From contig NZ_JAENWM010000003.1 in assembly GCF_016650035.1 (NCBI RefSeq), forward strand, positions 1 to 64,000: a DNA stretch of 64,000 bases, written 5' to 3'. Below are positions 8,024 through 17,457 of the stretch, piece by piece. The DNA comes from Clostridium sp. GTDB taxonomy: Bacteria; Bacillota; Clostridia; Clostridiales; Clostridiaceae. Each line of letters starts with the position of its first letter. Position 1 is the stretch's first letter. Under the pieces are notes generated by a model, which had not been told where the DNA came from, searched no databases, and saw only the letters and a list, made by a program, of their open reading frames with translations. A program made the translations under genes and the position numbers.

Positions 8024-8757
8024 AATATATACGCTCCTTTTTTGCATGGTCTTAAATTCGCCATGACTCACAATTTCAATACATTGTTTACACTCCTTTT
8101 TATATTATTTTTAAAGATCAATATACTTTATATACTCAGCTTTAAAAACAATTATATAAAACTGATTAATCATATACTGTAAATAAATTTTAACTTTTAA
8201 GCTTAATATTGCTATTCTGCGAGCATTTCACAATAATGAAGAGTCAAATTTTTTACTAATGTATTAATCAGTTTTATATTACTATTTGCATATTTATTAT
8301 TAAAAGTACGAATACAATTTATAATTTTTTAATGCTAATAGTTTTTATTATTCTATATATTTTTAAATCATTATTTAATTGTTTTTTGTTAGTAAAGACT
8401 AACTATATTAATATTAAATATCTAGGATGATACAATATTAATATGTGATTGATTTGTTTTATTATTTGTTATAGTTTTACTTAATAAGTTTTATGCTAAT
8501 ATTCTCATATTAGTGTACAAGTGAGTTTCATATCATGTAATAAGTTTTATGTGGTATTAAGTCACTTGTATATACTTATTATTAAGTCTATTTATTCAAT
8601 TTTCAATGTACAATTTTTATTTGGTATAATATAGTATATGTAGTATTGTTTAATTGATACTATATTAATAATGCTAAATAACTATTTATTAGTTACTCTA
8701 TAGAGAATATAATTTGCTTATATTCTCTAACAATAACCAATTGTAAATAATTTCATA
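8024..8757. other. Non-coding stretch with a 17-bp inverted repeat
   Basis: No convincing gene. It holds a perfect 17-bp inverted repeat (8154-8170 and 8263-8279, arm ATATAAAACTGATTAAT) spaced by 92 bases. A hairpin with 10-bp arms AGAGAATATA/TATATTCTCT lies at 8702-8728, and a minus-strand copy of the ATTAAACAATA leader motif near 8643-8661. Probably the leader and promoter region of the gene at 7514-8023 plus the end of the 8758 gene. Confidence 0.5.
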
Positions 8758-9360
8758 CTATACTGCTATAGATTGAATATTAAGCAATATTGATTGAAGT
8801 CTATCAAGTTCTAACTTCATTATTTTATTTTCCTTAATTATCATGGCATTCTTATTTTTTGATTTTTTATATTGTATTTTAACCTTTTCATATTCTAAGT
8901 TCTCCAATTCATTATATGATTTTTTCTGTATTTCTAATTGATCAATTTTAATTGTTAATATTTTATTATTATTTTCAGTTATTTGACTGCGAGTTGTTAA
9001 GTAATCATTTAGTAATTCAATACGAGTTAATCTTCGATTTTTAACTATTTGCTCCTGGAATTGCTCATATTTTTTATTACTTAGATAGTAACGTTCCTTT
9101 AGTTCGTTTTGTATATAGTAAACTATGTCGTCAATTTCCATAAAATCATTAAACATTGCAGAGTCAATAAAATCTGAGTAAAAACCAGTTTTGTTAGTTG
9201 TTTCATTTAATGTGATATGATAATCGGTTGAGTCAATTTTATTGATGTTAAAATATATTGTAGGTTCATTTTCTAGTACTGAATTATTGATACCAGCTTT
9301 TTTAAGTTTGTTAGCAATTGTTTTACTTTGTAATAAGAATAGAGATAATTTTTTAATCAT
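8758..9360 (-). CDS. Hypothetical coiled-coil protein, 200 aa
   Basis: Residues about 100-195 are almost continuously charged and helical (ELKERYYLSNKKYEQFQEQ..., later KENKIMKLELDRLQS), a strong coiled-coil pattern. The N-terminal 90 residues look globular. No DNA-binding or enzymatic motif seen. It sits between the Xre regulator and the non-coding gap and may belong to the regulator's operon. Confidence 0.65.
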   Translation of the reverse strand: MIKKLSLFLLQSKTIANKLKKAGINNSVLENEPTIYFNINKIDSTDYHITLNETTNKTGFYSDFIDSAMFNDFMEIDDIVYYIQNELKERYYLSNKKYEQFQEQIVKNRRLTRIELLNDYLTTRSQITENNNKILTIKIDQLEIQKKSYNELENLEYEKVKIQYKKSKNKNAMIIKENKIMKLELDRLQSILLNIQSIAV

Positions 9361-9495
9361 AATATTTTTACCACCTTATAATATTTATTTAGAAGTTATT
9401 TTGTGTTTGTTTAACTTCTATAATATTATTATAAGGGATAACATTCAGTCTGTCAATACTTTTATTAAGTTTATTTTAATTATTTTTATAATACT

Positions 9496-9696
9496 TTAAA
9501 CTTCATCATTATAAAATATATCTGTGATACTCAATCCTAGTAGTTCAGCTATTTTAAATCCTATTTCCATTGAAGTATTATATCTGTTATTAACAATATT
9601 GGACATTGTTGCTTTAGTTATTCCAGTATGTTCACAGATCCAAGATTGTTTAATACCTCTATCAGCTAGTATTTGTTTAAGTTTGTTTTTAATCAT
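9496..9696 (-). CDS. Xre/Cro-type helix-turn-helix regulator, 66 aa
   Basis: The compact HTH domain fills the whole protein. Residues 15-40 (KQSWICEHTGITKATMSNIV) match the Cro/CI helix-turn-helix, and the C-terminus ELLGLSITDIF is typical of the family. Perfect AGGAGG before the ATG. Upstream, a TATAAT and a short dyad ATAAC-AA-GTTAT (about 9728-9740) are candidate promoter and operator, suggesting self-regulation. Its place beside the divide between leftward and rightward arms fits an early or lysogeny switch role. Confidence 0.85.
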   Translation of the reverse strand: MIKNKLKQILADRGIKQSWICEHTGITKATMSNIVNNRYNTSMEIGFKIAELLGLSITDIFYNDEV

Positions 9697-10670
9697 TGTG
9701 CAACACCTCCTAAAAGGATTATACTATATAACAAGTTATTTTGCTAAGTTGTATTTATTGTTTGCTCCCTTGCTATGCCTTAATTATACTGCGTATATGT
9801 AACATTGTATAACGTCATATTAAGCTATATATAGAGATTAGGTATATAATAGATACGATATACTCCAGTATGCTCTGTTTATCGTAGTTTATTAAGTTAT
9901 TGTTTAATTGTCAGTTATTATATTAATTATATAGATAGTAGTTATATGTATTGATATATAAAGGATATAGAGTATATAAGAGTTGTTATATAAGTAATAG
10001 TAAATTGTAGTTGTTAGTTATAGTTAGCTGATTAAAGGTATATAGTAGTTGTTATATGCTCTATATTAGTATGTTATATAGGTTTATATGTGTTTAGCGG
10101 TGGATATAGTATTGAATACTGTGTTATGTAGTATTAGCTGGATTATGTGTTATATAGTAATGTAGTAGGATAATGAAGGTGTACAAGCAATATATATTGA
10201 TTAGGTATAATCATAAGGGTATATGTGTTAGAGTGCGTTAGATGACACGTGAGAGAGTTGTTATTTGGATATAGTGGAGTTTATAAGGTATATTTATGTA
10301 TTTTAATGAAGAGTTGTTATGTTACCAGTTTATTATATTAGTAGTTATATATTAGGTTTATAGCTGATTACATAGTTAACTAGATTATATCAGTCAATAG
10401 GAATGGAATGTTATTAGTCGTTAGGTATATAGATGGATTAGGTTATTAATATAATTTAGGTGGATAAACTGGAATAGTAGAGTATTAGTTATTAATGTAG
10501 TTTAGGTATATATTATAGATTTAATTAGTTTATTATGTGATAACTGTATTATATATGTAAACATTATGTTAACAATTATATTGAATTATTATGTATTACT
10601 TTAGTATTATTTTAGTAATTTATAGTATGTTATAAGTTATTATTCATAGCATTAACTGTATTAGTTATAT
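9697..10670. other. Non-coding G/T-rich flank of the putative origin
   Basis: No credible gene in any frame. The top strand is markedly keto-rich: 10081-10140 contains 17 G and 3 C by direct count. Many short TATATAG-like words recur. This bias is opposite to that of the region right of about 10850. Confidence 0.6.
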
Positions 10671-10677
10671 AGTGCAC

Positions 10678-10818
10678 TGTGGATAACTTGTTGATAAAGT
10701 TGTGGATAACTACTATAATTGTGGATAACTTTATTGTATAGTTGTTGATAAGATGTGTATAAGTCTGTGGATAAGTATAGATTATTTGTGTTAACTCTGT
10801 GGATAACTCTGTGGATAA
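10678..10818 (-). other. Putative replication origin: DnaA-box cluster
   Basis: Six perfect DnaA boxes, read as TGTGGATAA on the top strand (TTATCCACA on the other), start at 10678, 10701, 10720, 10766, 10798 and 10810. Three one-mismatch copies lie at 10689, 10743 and 10754. All share one orientation within 141 bases, with AT-rich DNA on both sides, and they sit between the divergent leftward and rightward gene arms. Known: DnaA boxes in such arrays mark bacterial and plasmid-type origins. Inference: this phage replicates, at least in one phase, by host DnaA-dependent theta replication. Confidence 0.8.
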
Positions 10819-10830
10819 CTATTATAGGTT

Positions 10831-12230
10831 ACAAGTGTAAACTCCTTCAAATGTGAAAACCCCATCTTTAATATAACGCATTATGGAACGTTACAGTTCA
10901 GTAATGCATCCACCAGTAACATATAAGTTTTCAATACTACATAACATAGTTATTGTTATTTTTACTGGAATATTGTGTTACATAGCATAAAATACACATT
11001 TAATCCAATGTTTTTAGTCAATGTATTGTAAAGTTAGTAACTGTCAAGGTTCAGAGCATGTACAAAATAGCACTAAAATAGCATAAATCCTAATAAATAA
11101 GGCTATTGGCTGAATTAATTTGCTAGATTATACATCCCGGGCATCATTACGTTTAGGGACTTGTAGAGGTTGCAGCAAAATCAACTGCCTGTATCATCAA
11201 CACGATATGAGGTAAAATCCACTCCGTATCGTATAGTAATTATCCCTAATTTATCAAATAAATAATCACGACTCAATCCATACACCTCAACACTTCCCAA
11301 TACATTTTTTAACAATTACCATATTTCTACCACATTATTACCTAAATCCCTCATTCTCCGATAACGATAATCGACTATAACTATATTCCAACTCGTAACG
11401 CTTATCCACAATCCTCTACTATAACCCTACCGGGGATATAATCTCATATAAACTAAATTCTCCTACAAATCTACCTGCCTTAATTAAAATTTACATCAAT
11501 TATTCCTATAACTGTTAACAACTTATACACATTTAAAACTATACTTAGTATAACAATATTACTATAAAATTACAAATTAATAAAATATAATATCCATCAT
11601 AATTCTACTATACAATAAATTTACATAACCTACTCTCATTATATTTGTTAACACTTTATACATATCTATAATACAAACTTGGCATGACAATATAAGGGAG
11701 GGGCATATAAAATAATCAGGAAATATAATCTCTATATACGCTACCCTACTTTTAAAAATTACATAATACATTCTCTACTACTATACTTTAATAACTTCTA
11801 TAAAAAATTAGATTTGGTATAAGGCATACGCCGTCTGAGTTTACTAACATTCACTAAAACAGCATATTACAATCTCACTTAAACTTATCACTTCTCACTA
11901 TATTCTCACTAATACTCACCTGTTATAACAACATACTTACAATAACTCATACATTCTCATATTTAACAATTCTACTACACTAACTAAATTATGCAGGATA
12001 TCTGTCAAATTTAACAATATATAAACTTAGTATAAATTATAACTATTACTAAATTCTTCATAACTATTATTCTCTATTCTAATCATATTTCTCCTTATCT
12101 AATCAATCCTACAGACTATATAACCTCAACTTTAATACAATTATATACCTACAGACTAAACTCGCTCATATGACCTCTCAGATAGCCTTACGGATACCCT
12201 CTATTTCAGCTTTTAGTTTTAAGCCATTTT
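10831..12230. other. Non-coding A/C-rich flank of the putative origin
   Basis: No supported gene; the short open frames lack ribosome sites. The top strand is C-rich and G-poor: 11281-11340 contains 17 C and no G by direct count. One GC-rich island (around 11136-11215, including CCCGGG) breaks the pattern and might be a structured RNA or protein-binding site, but nothing recognisable is seen. Confidence 0.5.
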
Positions 12231-12257
12231 AAAGGAGCTTTAGAGCTCTTTTCTTTT
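12231..12257 (+). terminator. Intrinsic terminator before early promoter
   Basis: AAAGGAGCT (12231-12239), loop TTAG, then AGCTCTTTT, pairing over 9 bp with one wobble and followed by TTTTC-TTTT. It would stop read-through from the origin region into the helicase operon. Confidence 0.65.
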
Positions 12258-12292
12258 GTATAAATATATTTAATTTATTTTTAATATTCTTA

Positions 12293-12321
12293 TTGACAAT
12301 TAAACAAGGACATTGCATACT
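12293..12321 (+). promoter_or_regulatory. Rightward early promoter with leader motif
   Basis: TTGACA (12293-12298), 17-base spacer containing ATTAAACAA, and a weak -10 CATACT (12316-12321); TACTAT two bases on is an alternative. It shares the repeated TTGACAATTAAACAA block with the promoters at 15826, 17018 and 41394, and drives the helicase gene. A second motif copy lies just before the gene at about 12361-12375. Confidence 0.65.
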
Positions 12322-12399
12322 ATAACTAGGGATATAATTTAAGGAGAATATTTCTACATTAAACAATTAAATAATATTATAATAAAGGAGAAAAGGTAA

Positions 12400-14019
12400 A
12401 TGCAAAAGAAGTTGAAATTAAAATGGGTAACAGAAACAATCGGAGAAGATTATAAACAATGGTCAAAAGGAGATATTATTCTATTACAAGCCCAAACAGG
12501 CTGCGGAAAGACATATTTTATATGTAATGTCCTAATATCACATCTAAAAAAACAAGGACAAGAAGTATTATATATCTGTAATAGAAAAAATCTCAAAAGA
12601 CAAGTAAAAATAGACTTATTAAAGCAATTTAATATGCCAATACCAGAATTAAAGGAGTTAGACAAACTATCTAAAATAAAAAATGTTACTATCATGAGTT
12701 ATCAATCAATGCAGGAGCGAATACTTGATGAAGAATACGGAGGAGAGAAATTTAAGATCAATATGTATAACTACATAATTTGTGATGAAGTTCATTATAT
12801 GACATCCGATTCTGGATTTAATACTAGCTGCAGAATATCTGTAGATACATTACTTAAGGATTATCTACCTAATATAACTAGAATTTTTATATCAGCAACT
12901 ATGGTACATTTAAAAGATATGACAATAAAAGCCAATCAGGAGCATCCAGATTCATCAGAACCTATTATCTATGAAACAGGTGAAGATTACAGTTATATTA
13001 ATCCAATCATATTCAATAATAATATAGATATTGTTAAAAACTTAATAATTAATGATAGCAGTAATAATAAATGGATACTATTTGTAACTAAAAAGCAAAT
13101 AGGGGAAGATTTAAAAAAAGAATTATTAGACAAAGGTATTTCAACAGAATTTATAAGAGCAGGAAGTCAAAACGCTGAAGTCGATAGTATAATAACTAGT
13201 TGTAAGTTTACTACTAAAGTTTTAATTTGTACTAAAGCTCTAGATAATGGAATTAATATTAATGATGATTTAGTTAAAAGTATAATTATATTTGAATATG
13301 ACTTTATTACCTTTAAACAATGCTTAGGGCGTATTAGAGTAAATATAGAAGATGCTAGAGAAATTGATTTGTATATTCCAAAACTTTATAAAAAAACATT
13401 TCTATGTAACCAAAAATTTAAAATTCAACCTAAATTAGACGCTATTAATTTATTTAATACTGACTATAACGAGTTCTTGCGTAAATATGAAGATAAATTA
13501 GGAGATTTAGGAGAATATGAAGATATATTTTATCATAAGGATGGAAAATTTATTATAAACTATATGGGTGCAAGTAAAGTGTATAAAGATAATGAAATGT
13601 GTCTATATATGATAGATAAATTTGATGCACGAGGAGAAGATGCCTTTGCAGAAGAAGCTTTAAATTGGTTAGGATTATATGATGAAACTTATGAAGAAAA
13701 TACCTATGAAACTATAGAAGAAATTCCTATTTTAACAAGTGAAATTGAGACTTTAGAGAAGTATTTAGATACTATAGTAGGTAAAAAATTATATAGTACT
13801 GAACAACAGGAATTGTCAAATTTAATAATTAAACAATTAATTACTGTTGGAAGTAATATTGACTACAGGACTAAAAAATTAAAGCCTAGTATATTAGAAT
13901 CAATATTAAGAATTCAACTAGATTTGCAGTATGCAATATCTAAAGTAAAAAGAGAAGATAAAATAGTAGAAAGTAAAAGGATTGCTAAGAATTATATAAT
14001 CATATCTAAAATACTTTAA
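12400..14019 (+). CDS. SF2 DEAD/DEAH-type helicase, 539 aa
   Basis: The Walker A motif QTGCGKT lies at residues 32-38, motif II DEVH at 129-132, motif III SAT at 165-167 and a motif VI-like QCLGRIR near 306. The motif order and spacing define an ATP-dependent superfamily 2 helicase or translocase. The C-terminal 200 residues are family-unspecific. It is the first gene of the rightward arm, directly after the origin region, which suggests a role in replication initiation or fork restart. AAAGGAGAAAAGGTAA precedes the ATG. No nuclease domain visible, so a restriction-type translocase is unlikely. Confidence 0.88.
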   Translation: MQKKLKLKWVTETIGEDYKQWSKGDIILLQAQTGCGKTYFICNVLISHLKKQGQEVLYICNRKNLKRQVKIDLLKQFNMPIPELKELDKLSKIKNVTIMSYQSMQERILDEEYGGEKFKINMYNYIICDEVHYMTSDSGFNTSCRISVDTLLKDYLPNITRIFISATMVHLKDMTIKANQEHPDSSEPIIYETGEDYSYINPIIFNNNIDIVKNLIINDSSNNKWILFVTKKQIGEDLKKELLDKGISTEFIRAGSQNAEVDSIITSCKFTTKVLICTKALDNGININDDLVKSIIIFEYDFITFKQCLGRIRVNIEDAREIDLYIPKLYKKTFLCNQKFKIQPKLDAINLFNTDYNEFLRKYEDKLGDLGEYEDIFYHKDGKFIINYMGASKVYKDNEMCLYMIDKFDARGEDAFAEEALNWLGLYDETYEENTYETIEEIPILTSEIETLEKYLDTIVGKKLYSTEQQELSNLIIKQLITVGSNIDYRTKKLKPSILESILRIQLDLQYAISKVKREDKIVESKRIAKNYIIISKIL

Positions 14020-14020
14020 T

Positions 14021-14091
14021 ATTAAAGTCCCACCTGTTTAACTAAGAAATCTATATATAAGATTATATAGTTAAAGGTGTGGGACTTTAAT
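14021..14091 (+). terminator. Large hairpin after first helicase
   Basis: Arms 14021-14044 (beginning ATTAAAGTCCCACC) and 14068-14091 (ending GTGGGACTTTAAT) pair over most of 24 bases with a short internal mismatch. There is no U-run, so it may be a processing or regulatory stem rather than a classical terminator. Confidence 0.5.
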
Positions 14092-14216
14092 AAATCAATT
14101 GTATCTATTTATGCAGATGTATTTTTACTAGTTCAAAAGATTTTGCGTTCGTACCTCCGCAAGTAGTATATTTTTTAATAGGTGGAATAATAATTAAATA
14201 GTAAAGGAGAAGTAGT

Positions 14217-15806
14217 ATGAGTTATCAATTAAGAGATTATCAAGTTGAAGCAATTAGTTCTATAGAAAGTATGTCAAGTAATAAACCAGGATTGATTGTA
14301 TTATCTACAGGAGCTGGTAAAACTGTAGTAATGGCAGATGTAGCTGCAAGAAATATATCGAGAACATTAATAATTTTACCATCGACAGAATTAAGAGAAC
14401 AAACAATAGATAAATTAAGAGAAACTAATCCAGATTTAGATATAGGCTCTGTACAAGGGACTTTAGATGAAGTAGGTAACAAGATAGTATGTAGTACAAG
14501 ACAATCATTAACACATAAAAAGTCTACAAGAATACAAAGGATGATTTCTCATGGAGAGTTTGGATTGATTATATTTGATGAAGCTCATCAAGCAGTATCA
14601 CAAATTGATAAGATACTTTCTAAAATAGATACTACTAAAAGTAAAATTATAGGATTCACAGCAACTCCATTTTCTAAGGATATAACTAATGTATTCAAAG
14701 AAATATTATATAGCAAAGATATTTTATATATGATAGATAATAATTATCTAGTGGAGCCTAAAGTAATTCAAGTTTCTACTAAGACTAGTCTTGCAGCGGT
14801 TAAAACTGTAGCAGGTGAATTTAATCAAAGGCAATTAGAATTAACTGTAAATAATGATTATAGAAATGACTTAATAGTAAAAGCTTATAAGGAATTTGCT
14901 ATAGATAGAAAACACACATTAGTATTTGCAAGTGGAATTGAACATTGTGAGGATTTAAAACAAGAGTTTGTAAATCAAGGAATTAGATGTAATAATATAG
15001 ATTCTACATTATCCCAATCTGATAGAGAAAAAGTTCTTAAACAATATAAAACCGGAAAGATTGATGTATTATGTAATGTAGGAGTTTTAACCACTGGATT
15101 TGATGATCCACAAACTAATTGTATTATATATGCTCGGCCAACTAAGAGTAAAATATTATTTACACAAATTCTAGGTAGAGGGCTCAGGATATTTAAGAAT
15201 AAAAAAGATTGCTTGGTAATGGATTTTAAAGATGTATGTAGCTCTCATGATTTAATGGATATGGAAAGTTTATTTGATGTTAATTTCAAGAAAGGTCAGA
15301 CTTTGAATGAAGCTAGAGAAGATAAAAGAAATGAAGCTGAGGCAGTTAGAATAGAACGTGAAAAGATTGAAACGGCTAGAATAGAACAATTAGAATTAGT
15401 AGCTAAACAGATTAAATTATTTAATAAGGAAATGCATAGAGCTTTTGCAGATGTTAGTTATGATTGGATGAAAGTATCTCCTAATATTTATGCAGTTTCA
15501 GAAAGTTCTGATCATCACATGGCGATAGAATCTGGAGATGGAGAATTTTTAATATATAAAGTTATAACTAAAAAAGATAGTAAATCAGTTGATTATGTTG
15601 ATAGTTTTGAAAATGTAACTGATGCAATTCAATATGTAGAAGATAATATTAAGAATCCTAAGAGTTTTGCATATCCTGATGCTGAATGGAAGAAAGACTC
15701 TGCTACTGAAAATCAGAAGAAATATGTAGCATGGGCAAAGACAAAGTGGGATTGTCATAAATATTTTACTAGTAATAGTATTAGATCACAATTAAGAAAC
15801 TTTTAA
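14217..15806 (+). CDS. SF2 helicase with DEAH box, 529 aa
   Basis: Q-motif-like start (LRDYQVEAI), Walker A STGAGKT at residues 30-36, DEAH at 122-125, FTATP at 148-152, TTGFDDP near 293-299 and motif VI QILGRGLR at 318-325: a complete ReccG/UvsW/type III-restriction style SF2 core. Residues 360-410 form a charged coiled coil. The C-terminal extension carries a KYVAWAKTKW segment seen in phage helicases. Preceded by AAAGGAGAAGTAGT. With the first helicase it forms the replication/recombination unit next to the origin; UvsW-like branch migration is plausible but not proven. Confidence 0.9.
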   Translation: MSYQLRDYQVEAISSIESMSSNKPGLIVLSTGAGKTVVMADVAARNISRTLIILPSTELREQTIDKLRETNPDLDIGSVQGTLDEVGNKIVCSTRQSLTHKKSTRIQRMISHGEFGLIIFDEAHQAVSQIDKILSKIDTTKSKIIGFTATPFSKDITNVFKEILYSKDILYMIDNNYLVEPKVIQVSTKTSLAAVKTVAGEFNQRQLELTVNNDYRNDLIVKAYKEFAIDRKHTLVFASGIEHCEDLKQEFVNQGIRCNNIDSTLSQSDREKVLKQYKTGKIDVLCNVGVLTTGFDDPQTNCIIYARPTKSKILFTQILGRGLRIFKNKKDCLVMDFKDVCSSHDLMDMESLFDVNFKKGQTLNEAREDKRNEAEAVRIEREKIETARIEQLELVAKQIKLFNKEMHRAFADVSYDWMKVSPNIYAVSESSDHHMAIESGDGEFLIYKVITKKDSKSVDYVDSFENVTDAIQYVEDNIKNPKSFAYPDAEWKKDSATENQKKYVAWAKTKWDCHKYFTSNSIRSQLRNF

Positions 15807-15825
15807 ATTTATTTTTAAAAAACTA

Positions 15826-15854
15826 TTGACAACTAAACAATACTCTAGTAAACT
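15826..15854 (+). promoter_or_regulatory. Promoter of small-gene operon
   Basis: TTGACA (15826-15831), a 17-base spacer beginning ACTAAACAATA, and -10 TAAACT (15849-15854). It belongs to the repeated promoter/leader family. Confidence 0.65.
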
Positions 15855-15898
15855 AAGTGTATAGTAAATAATAGTAATTAGAAAGGAGGTTTAGATTT

Positions 15899-16084
15899 AT
15901 GAAATTTTATGATGGATTTGGAGATAAGTTAATATTAAACGAGGATGAAAACCCTAACGTTGTTGAAATTACTATAACAGAGGATGCTCCCGATGGCGGA
16001 GTTGGCAAAGAAGCTAGTTTTGTATTAGATAAAGGACAGTTACTAAAAATAGCCAATTTTATTATTAAAAAATTTGATTTATAG
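15899..16084 (+). CDS. Hypothetical protein, 61 aa
   Basis: Preceded by AAAGGAGGTTTAGATTT. Acidic beta-rich N-terminus and helical C-terminus (GQLLKIANFIIKKFDL). Possibly a small DNA-binding or regulatory protein of the early region. Not a recognised family. Confidence 0.6.
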   Translation: MKFYDGFGDKLILNEDENPNVVEITITEDAPDGGVGKEASFVLDKGQLLKIANFIIKKFDL

Positions 16085-16094
16085 GAGGAATAAT

Positions 16095-16163
16095 ATGCAA
16101 TATAAATATGGATATGAACCTTTAGAAAAAGAAATTGAATGGTTATATAATAGTACAATGTAA
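16095..16163 (+). CDS. Hypothetical peptide, 22 aa
   Basis: ATG 10 bases after AGGAGG; product MQYKYGYEPLEKEIEWLYNS plus two residues. Tight packing with its neighbours argues for translation. Function unknown. Confidence 0.4.
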   Translation: MQYKYGYEPLEKEIEWLYNSTM

Positions 16164-16189
16164 TATTTGAGAAAGGAGGTTTAGGTTAT

Positions 16190-16276
16190 ATGGATTTAAG
16201 TTTAAAAATAATAATTACTATAGTTGTTGTAATTGAAATGTTTGTATTAGGTTATTTTGTATTTATAAAGAAATAG
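16190..16276 (+). CDS. Small membrane peptide, 28 aa
   Basis: Preceded by AAAGGAGGTTTAGGTTAT. The peptide is one transmembrane helix (KIIITIVVVIEMFVLGYFVF) ending in KK. Function unknown. Confidence 0.5.
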   Translation: MDLSLKIIITIVVVIEMFVLGYFVFIKK

Positions 16277-16303
16277 AAGGAGGAATATTAAAAATGATTA
16301 ATT

Positions 16304-16441
16304 ATGATTAAATATTGGGATAGAGTAGAAATGACTTTGGTGGAATATGAGAATTTGATTCAAGATCATAAAAATTTAGTAGCAGAAAATCAAATGTTAC
16401 TTGAAACAATAGATGAATTGGAGGAAAACTTAAATGAGTAA
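16304..16441 (+). CDS. Hypothetical coiled-coil protein, 45 aa
   Basis: Two ATGs follow the AGGAGG. The first (16294) stops after five codons, so the second at 16304 encodes the protein. Residues 10-45 are a heptad-like acidic helix (LVEYENLIQDHKNLVAENQM). The stop overlaps the start of the next gene. No family recognised. Confidence 0.5.
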   Translation: MIKYWDRVEMTLVEYENLIQDHKNLVAENQMLLETIDELEENLNE

Positions 16442-16649
16442 ATTAGATGAATGTGGACTACACGATTTAACTAGATTTAAAGAATATTTAAAGAGTAAAA
16501 AATGTAGTGATTGTGTAGCTCATGAGTTAATAGAATATGTAAGACCTCTTCATATAATCAGATATTGTCATCAAGGGGAAATGGTTATAACAGATTTATT
16601 AATGGCTGAAGAATGTCAATGCTTTGAATTAATTGGGAAGGAGGATTAG
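16434..16649 (+). CDS. Hypothetical Cys-containing protein, 71 aa
   Basis: It overlaps the previous gene by 8 bases. It contains CSDC and CQC pairs plus a lone Cys-His (YCHQG), suggesting a possible zinc site. No family recognised; early-region small protein. Confidence 0.6.
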   Translation: MSKLDECGLHDLTRFKEYLKSKKCSDCVAHELIEYVRPLHIIRYCHQGEMVITDLLMAEECQCFELIGKED

Positions 16650-16651
16650 TT

Positions 16652-16798
16652 ATGACTGTTAAGGAACTAAAAGAAATATTAGAAGCTCTTATCAATCAAG
16701 GACTTGAAAATAGTATAGTAGTATTTGATAATGAGAATGTTGAGTTTGAAGTGGATGGATATAATATATTAGAAGATAAGAAAATAAAATTATGGTAG
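16652..16798 (+). CDS. Hypothetical protein, 48 aa
   Basis: AAGGAGG precedes the ATG. The sequence MTVKELKEILEALINQGLEN followed by a beta hairpin resembles small phage proteins in which helix and strand pack together, but no named family is assigned. Confidence 0.5.
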   Translation: MTVKELKEILEALINQGLENSIVVFDNENVEFEVDGYNILEDKKIKLW

Positions 16799-16810
16799 GA
16801 GGATTAAATT

Positions 16811-17014
16811 ATGTTATTAATTTGTAAGGAATCGGTTAAAACTGATAGTGATATTTTATTTACTAAGGATAAGGAATATGAATTTATTGCAGTAGATAAT
16901 AGATGGACTAGAATTACTATGAAGGATTATAATTTTGTTGGCTATTTTAAGAAAGATGATGAAGGATTTAAAAGATGGAGCAGCCAAGAATTTAAAGATG
17001 AATATTTTAAATAA
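16811..17014 (+). CDS. Hypothetical protein, 67 aa
   Basis: AGGAGG before the ATG. Short beta-rich protein (YEFIAVDNRWTRITMKDYNF) that may adopt a small barrel. It ends just before the next promoter. Function unknown. Confidence 0.6.
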   Translation: MLLICKESVKTDSDILFTKDKEYEFIAVDNRWTRITMKDYNFVGYFKKDDEGFKRWSSQEFKDEYFK

Positions 17015-17017
17015 TAT

Positions 17018-17046
17018 TTGACAATTAAACAATACTGTTATATAAT
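17018..17046 (+). promoter_or_regulatory. Consensus promoter with leader motif
   Basis: TTGACA (17018-17023), 17-base spacer starting ATTAAACAATA, then perfect TATAAT (17041-17046). With 41394 it is the clearest member of the repeated promoter family. Confidence 0.8.
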
Positions 17047-17082
17047 ATATTTAAAGGTAATAAATGAAAGGAAGTGATAATA

Positions 17083-17301
17083 TTGGGTTATAAATGGAGA
17101 ATTACATTAACAAGTGGTAAAGAATATGTAGTGACTAATGAAATGAAAGAAGCGCAGGATATGATTACTTATATATGTGGAACAATGTCGAATGTAAATA
17201 CGATGAGTTATCATCAGACAGATATAAGTGATTCAAATAAATGTCGTAATGTCGTTATTAATAGTGCTGCGGTAGAAAGTGTTGAATTTAACCTTAAATA
17301 A
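17083..17301 (+). CDS. Hypothetical protein, 72 aa, TTG start
   Basis: The GTG at 17074 lies inside the ribosome site AAAGGAAGTG, so the TTG at 17083 is the likelier start (product MGYKWRITLTSGKEYVV...). Beta-strand-rich and similar in layout to small phage proteins containing one SH3-like fold. No family named. Confidence 0.55.
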   Translation: MGYKWRITLTSGKEYVVTNEMKEAQDMITYICGTMSNVNTMSYHQTDISDSNKCRNVVINSAAVESVEFNLK

Positions 17302-17457
17302 CAATTAAAGGATAACTAATGATTAGGATGATGTTTTAGGTTAGCTGAGAGGTTGGTAGAGGCATGCGAGTAGTTATTTGGTGTAATTGTATAGGTAGAG
17401 AGTAAAGTGGTTTATATAAGGGTTTAAGTAAGGAAGAATATTAAGGAGGAATTATTA

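Noticed and set aside
10861..10900. Iteron-type plasmid origin
   Set aside because: Only imperfect repeats are seen and no initiator gene was recognised nearby; the DnaA boxes explain the region better.
11577..11771. 64-aa leftward open frame in the origin flank
   Set aside because: Weak start, biased composition and no neighbours; looks like chance in AT-rich DNA.
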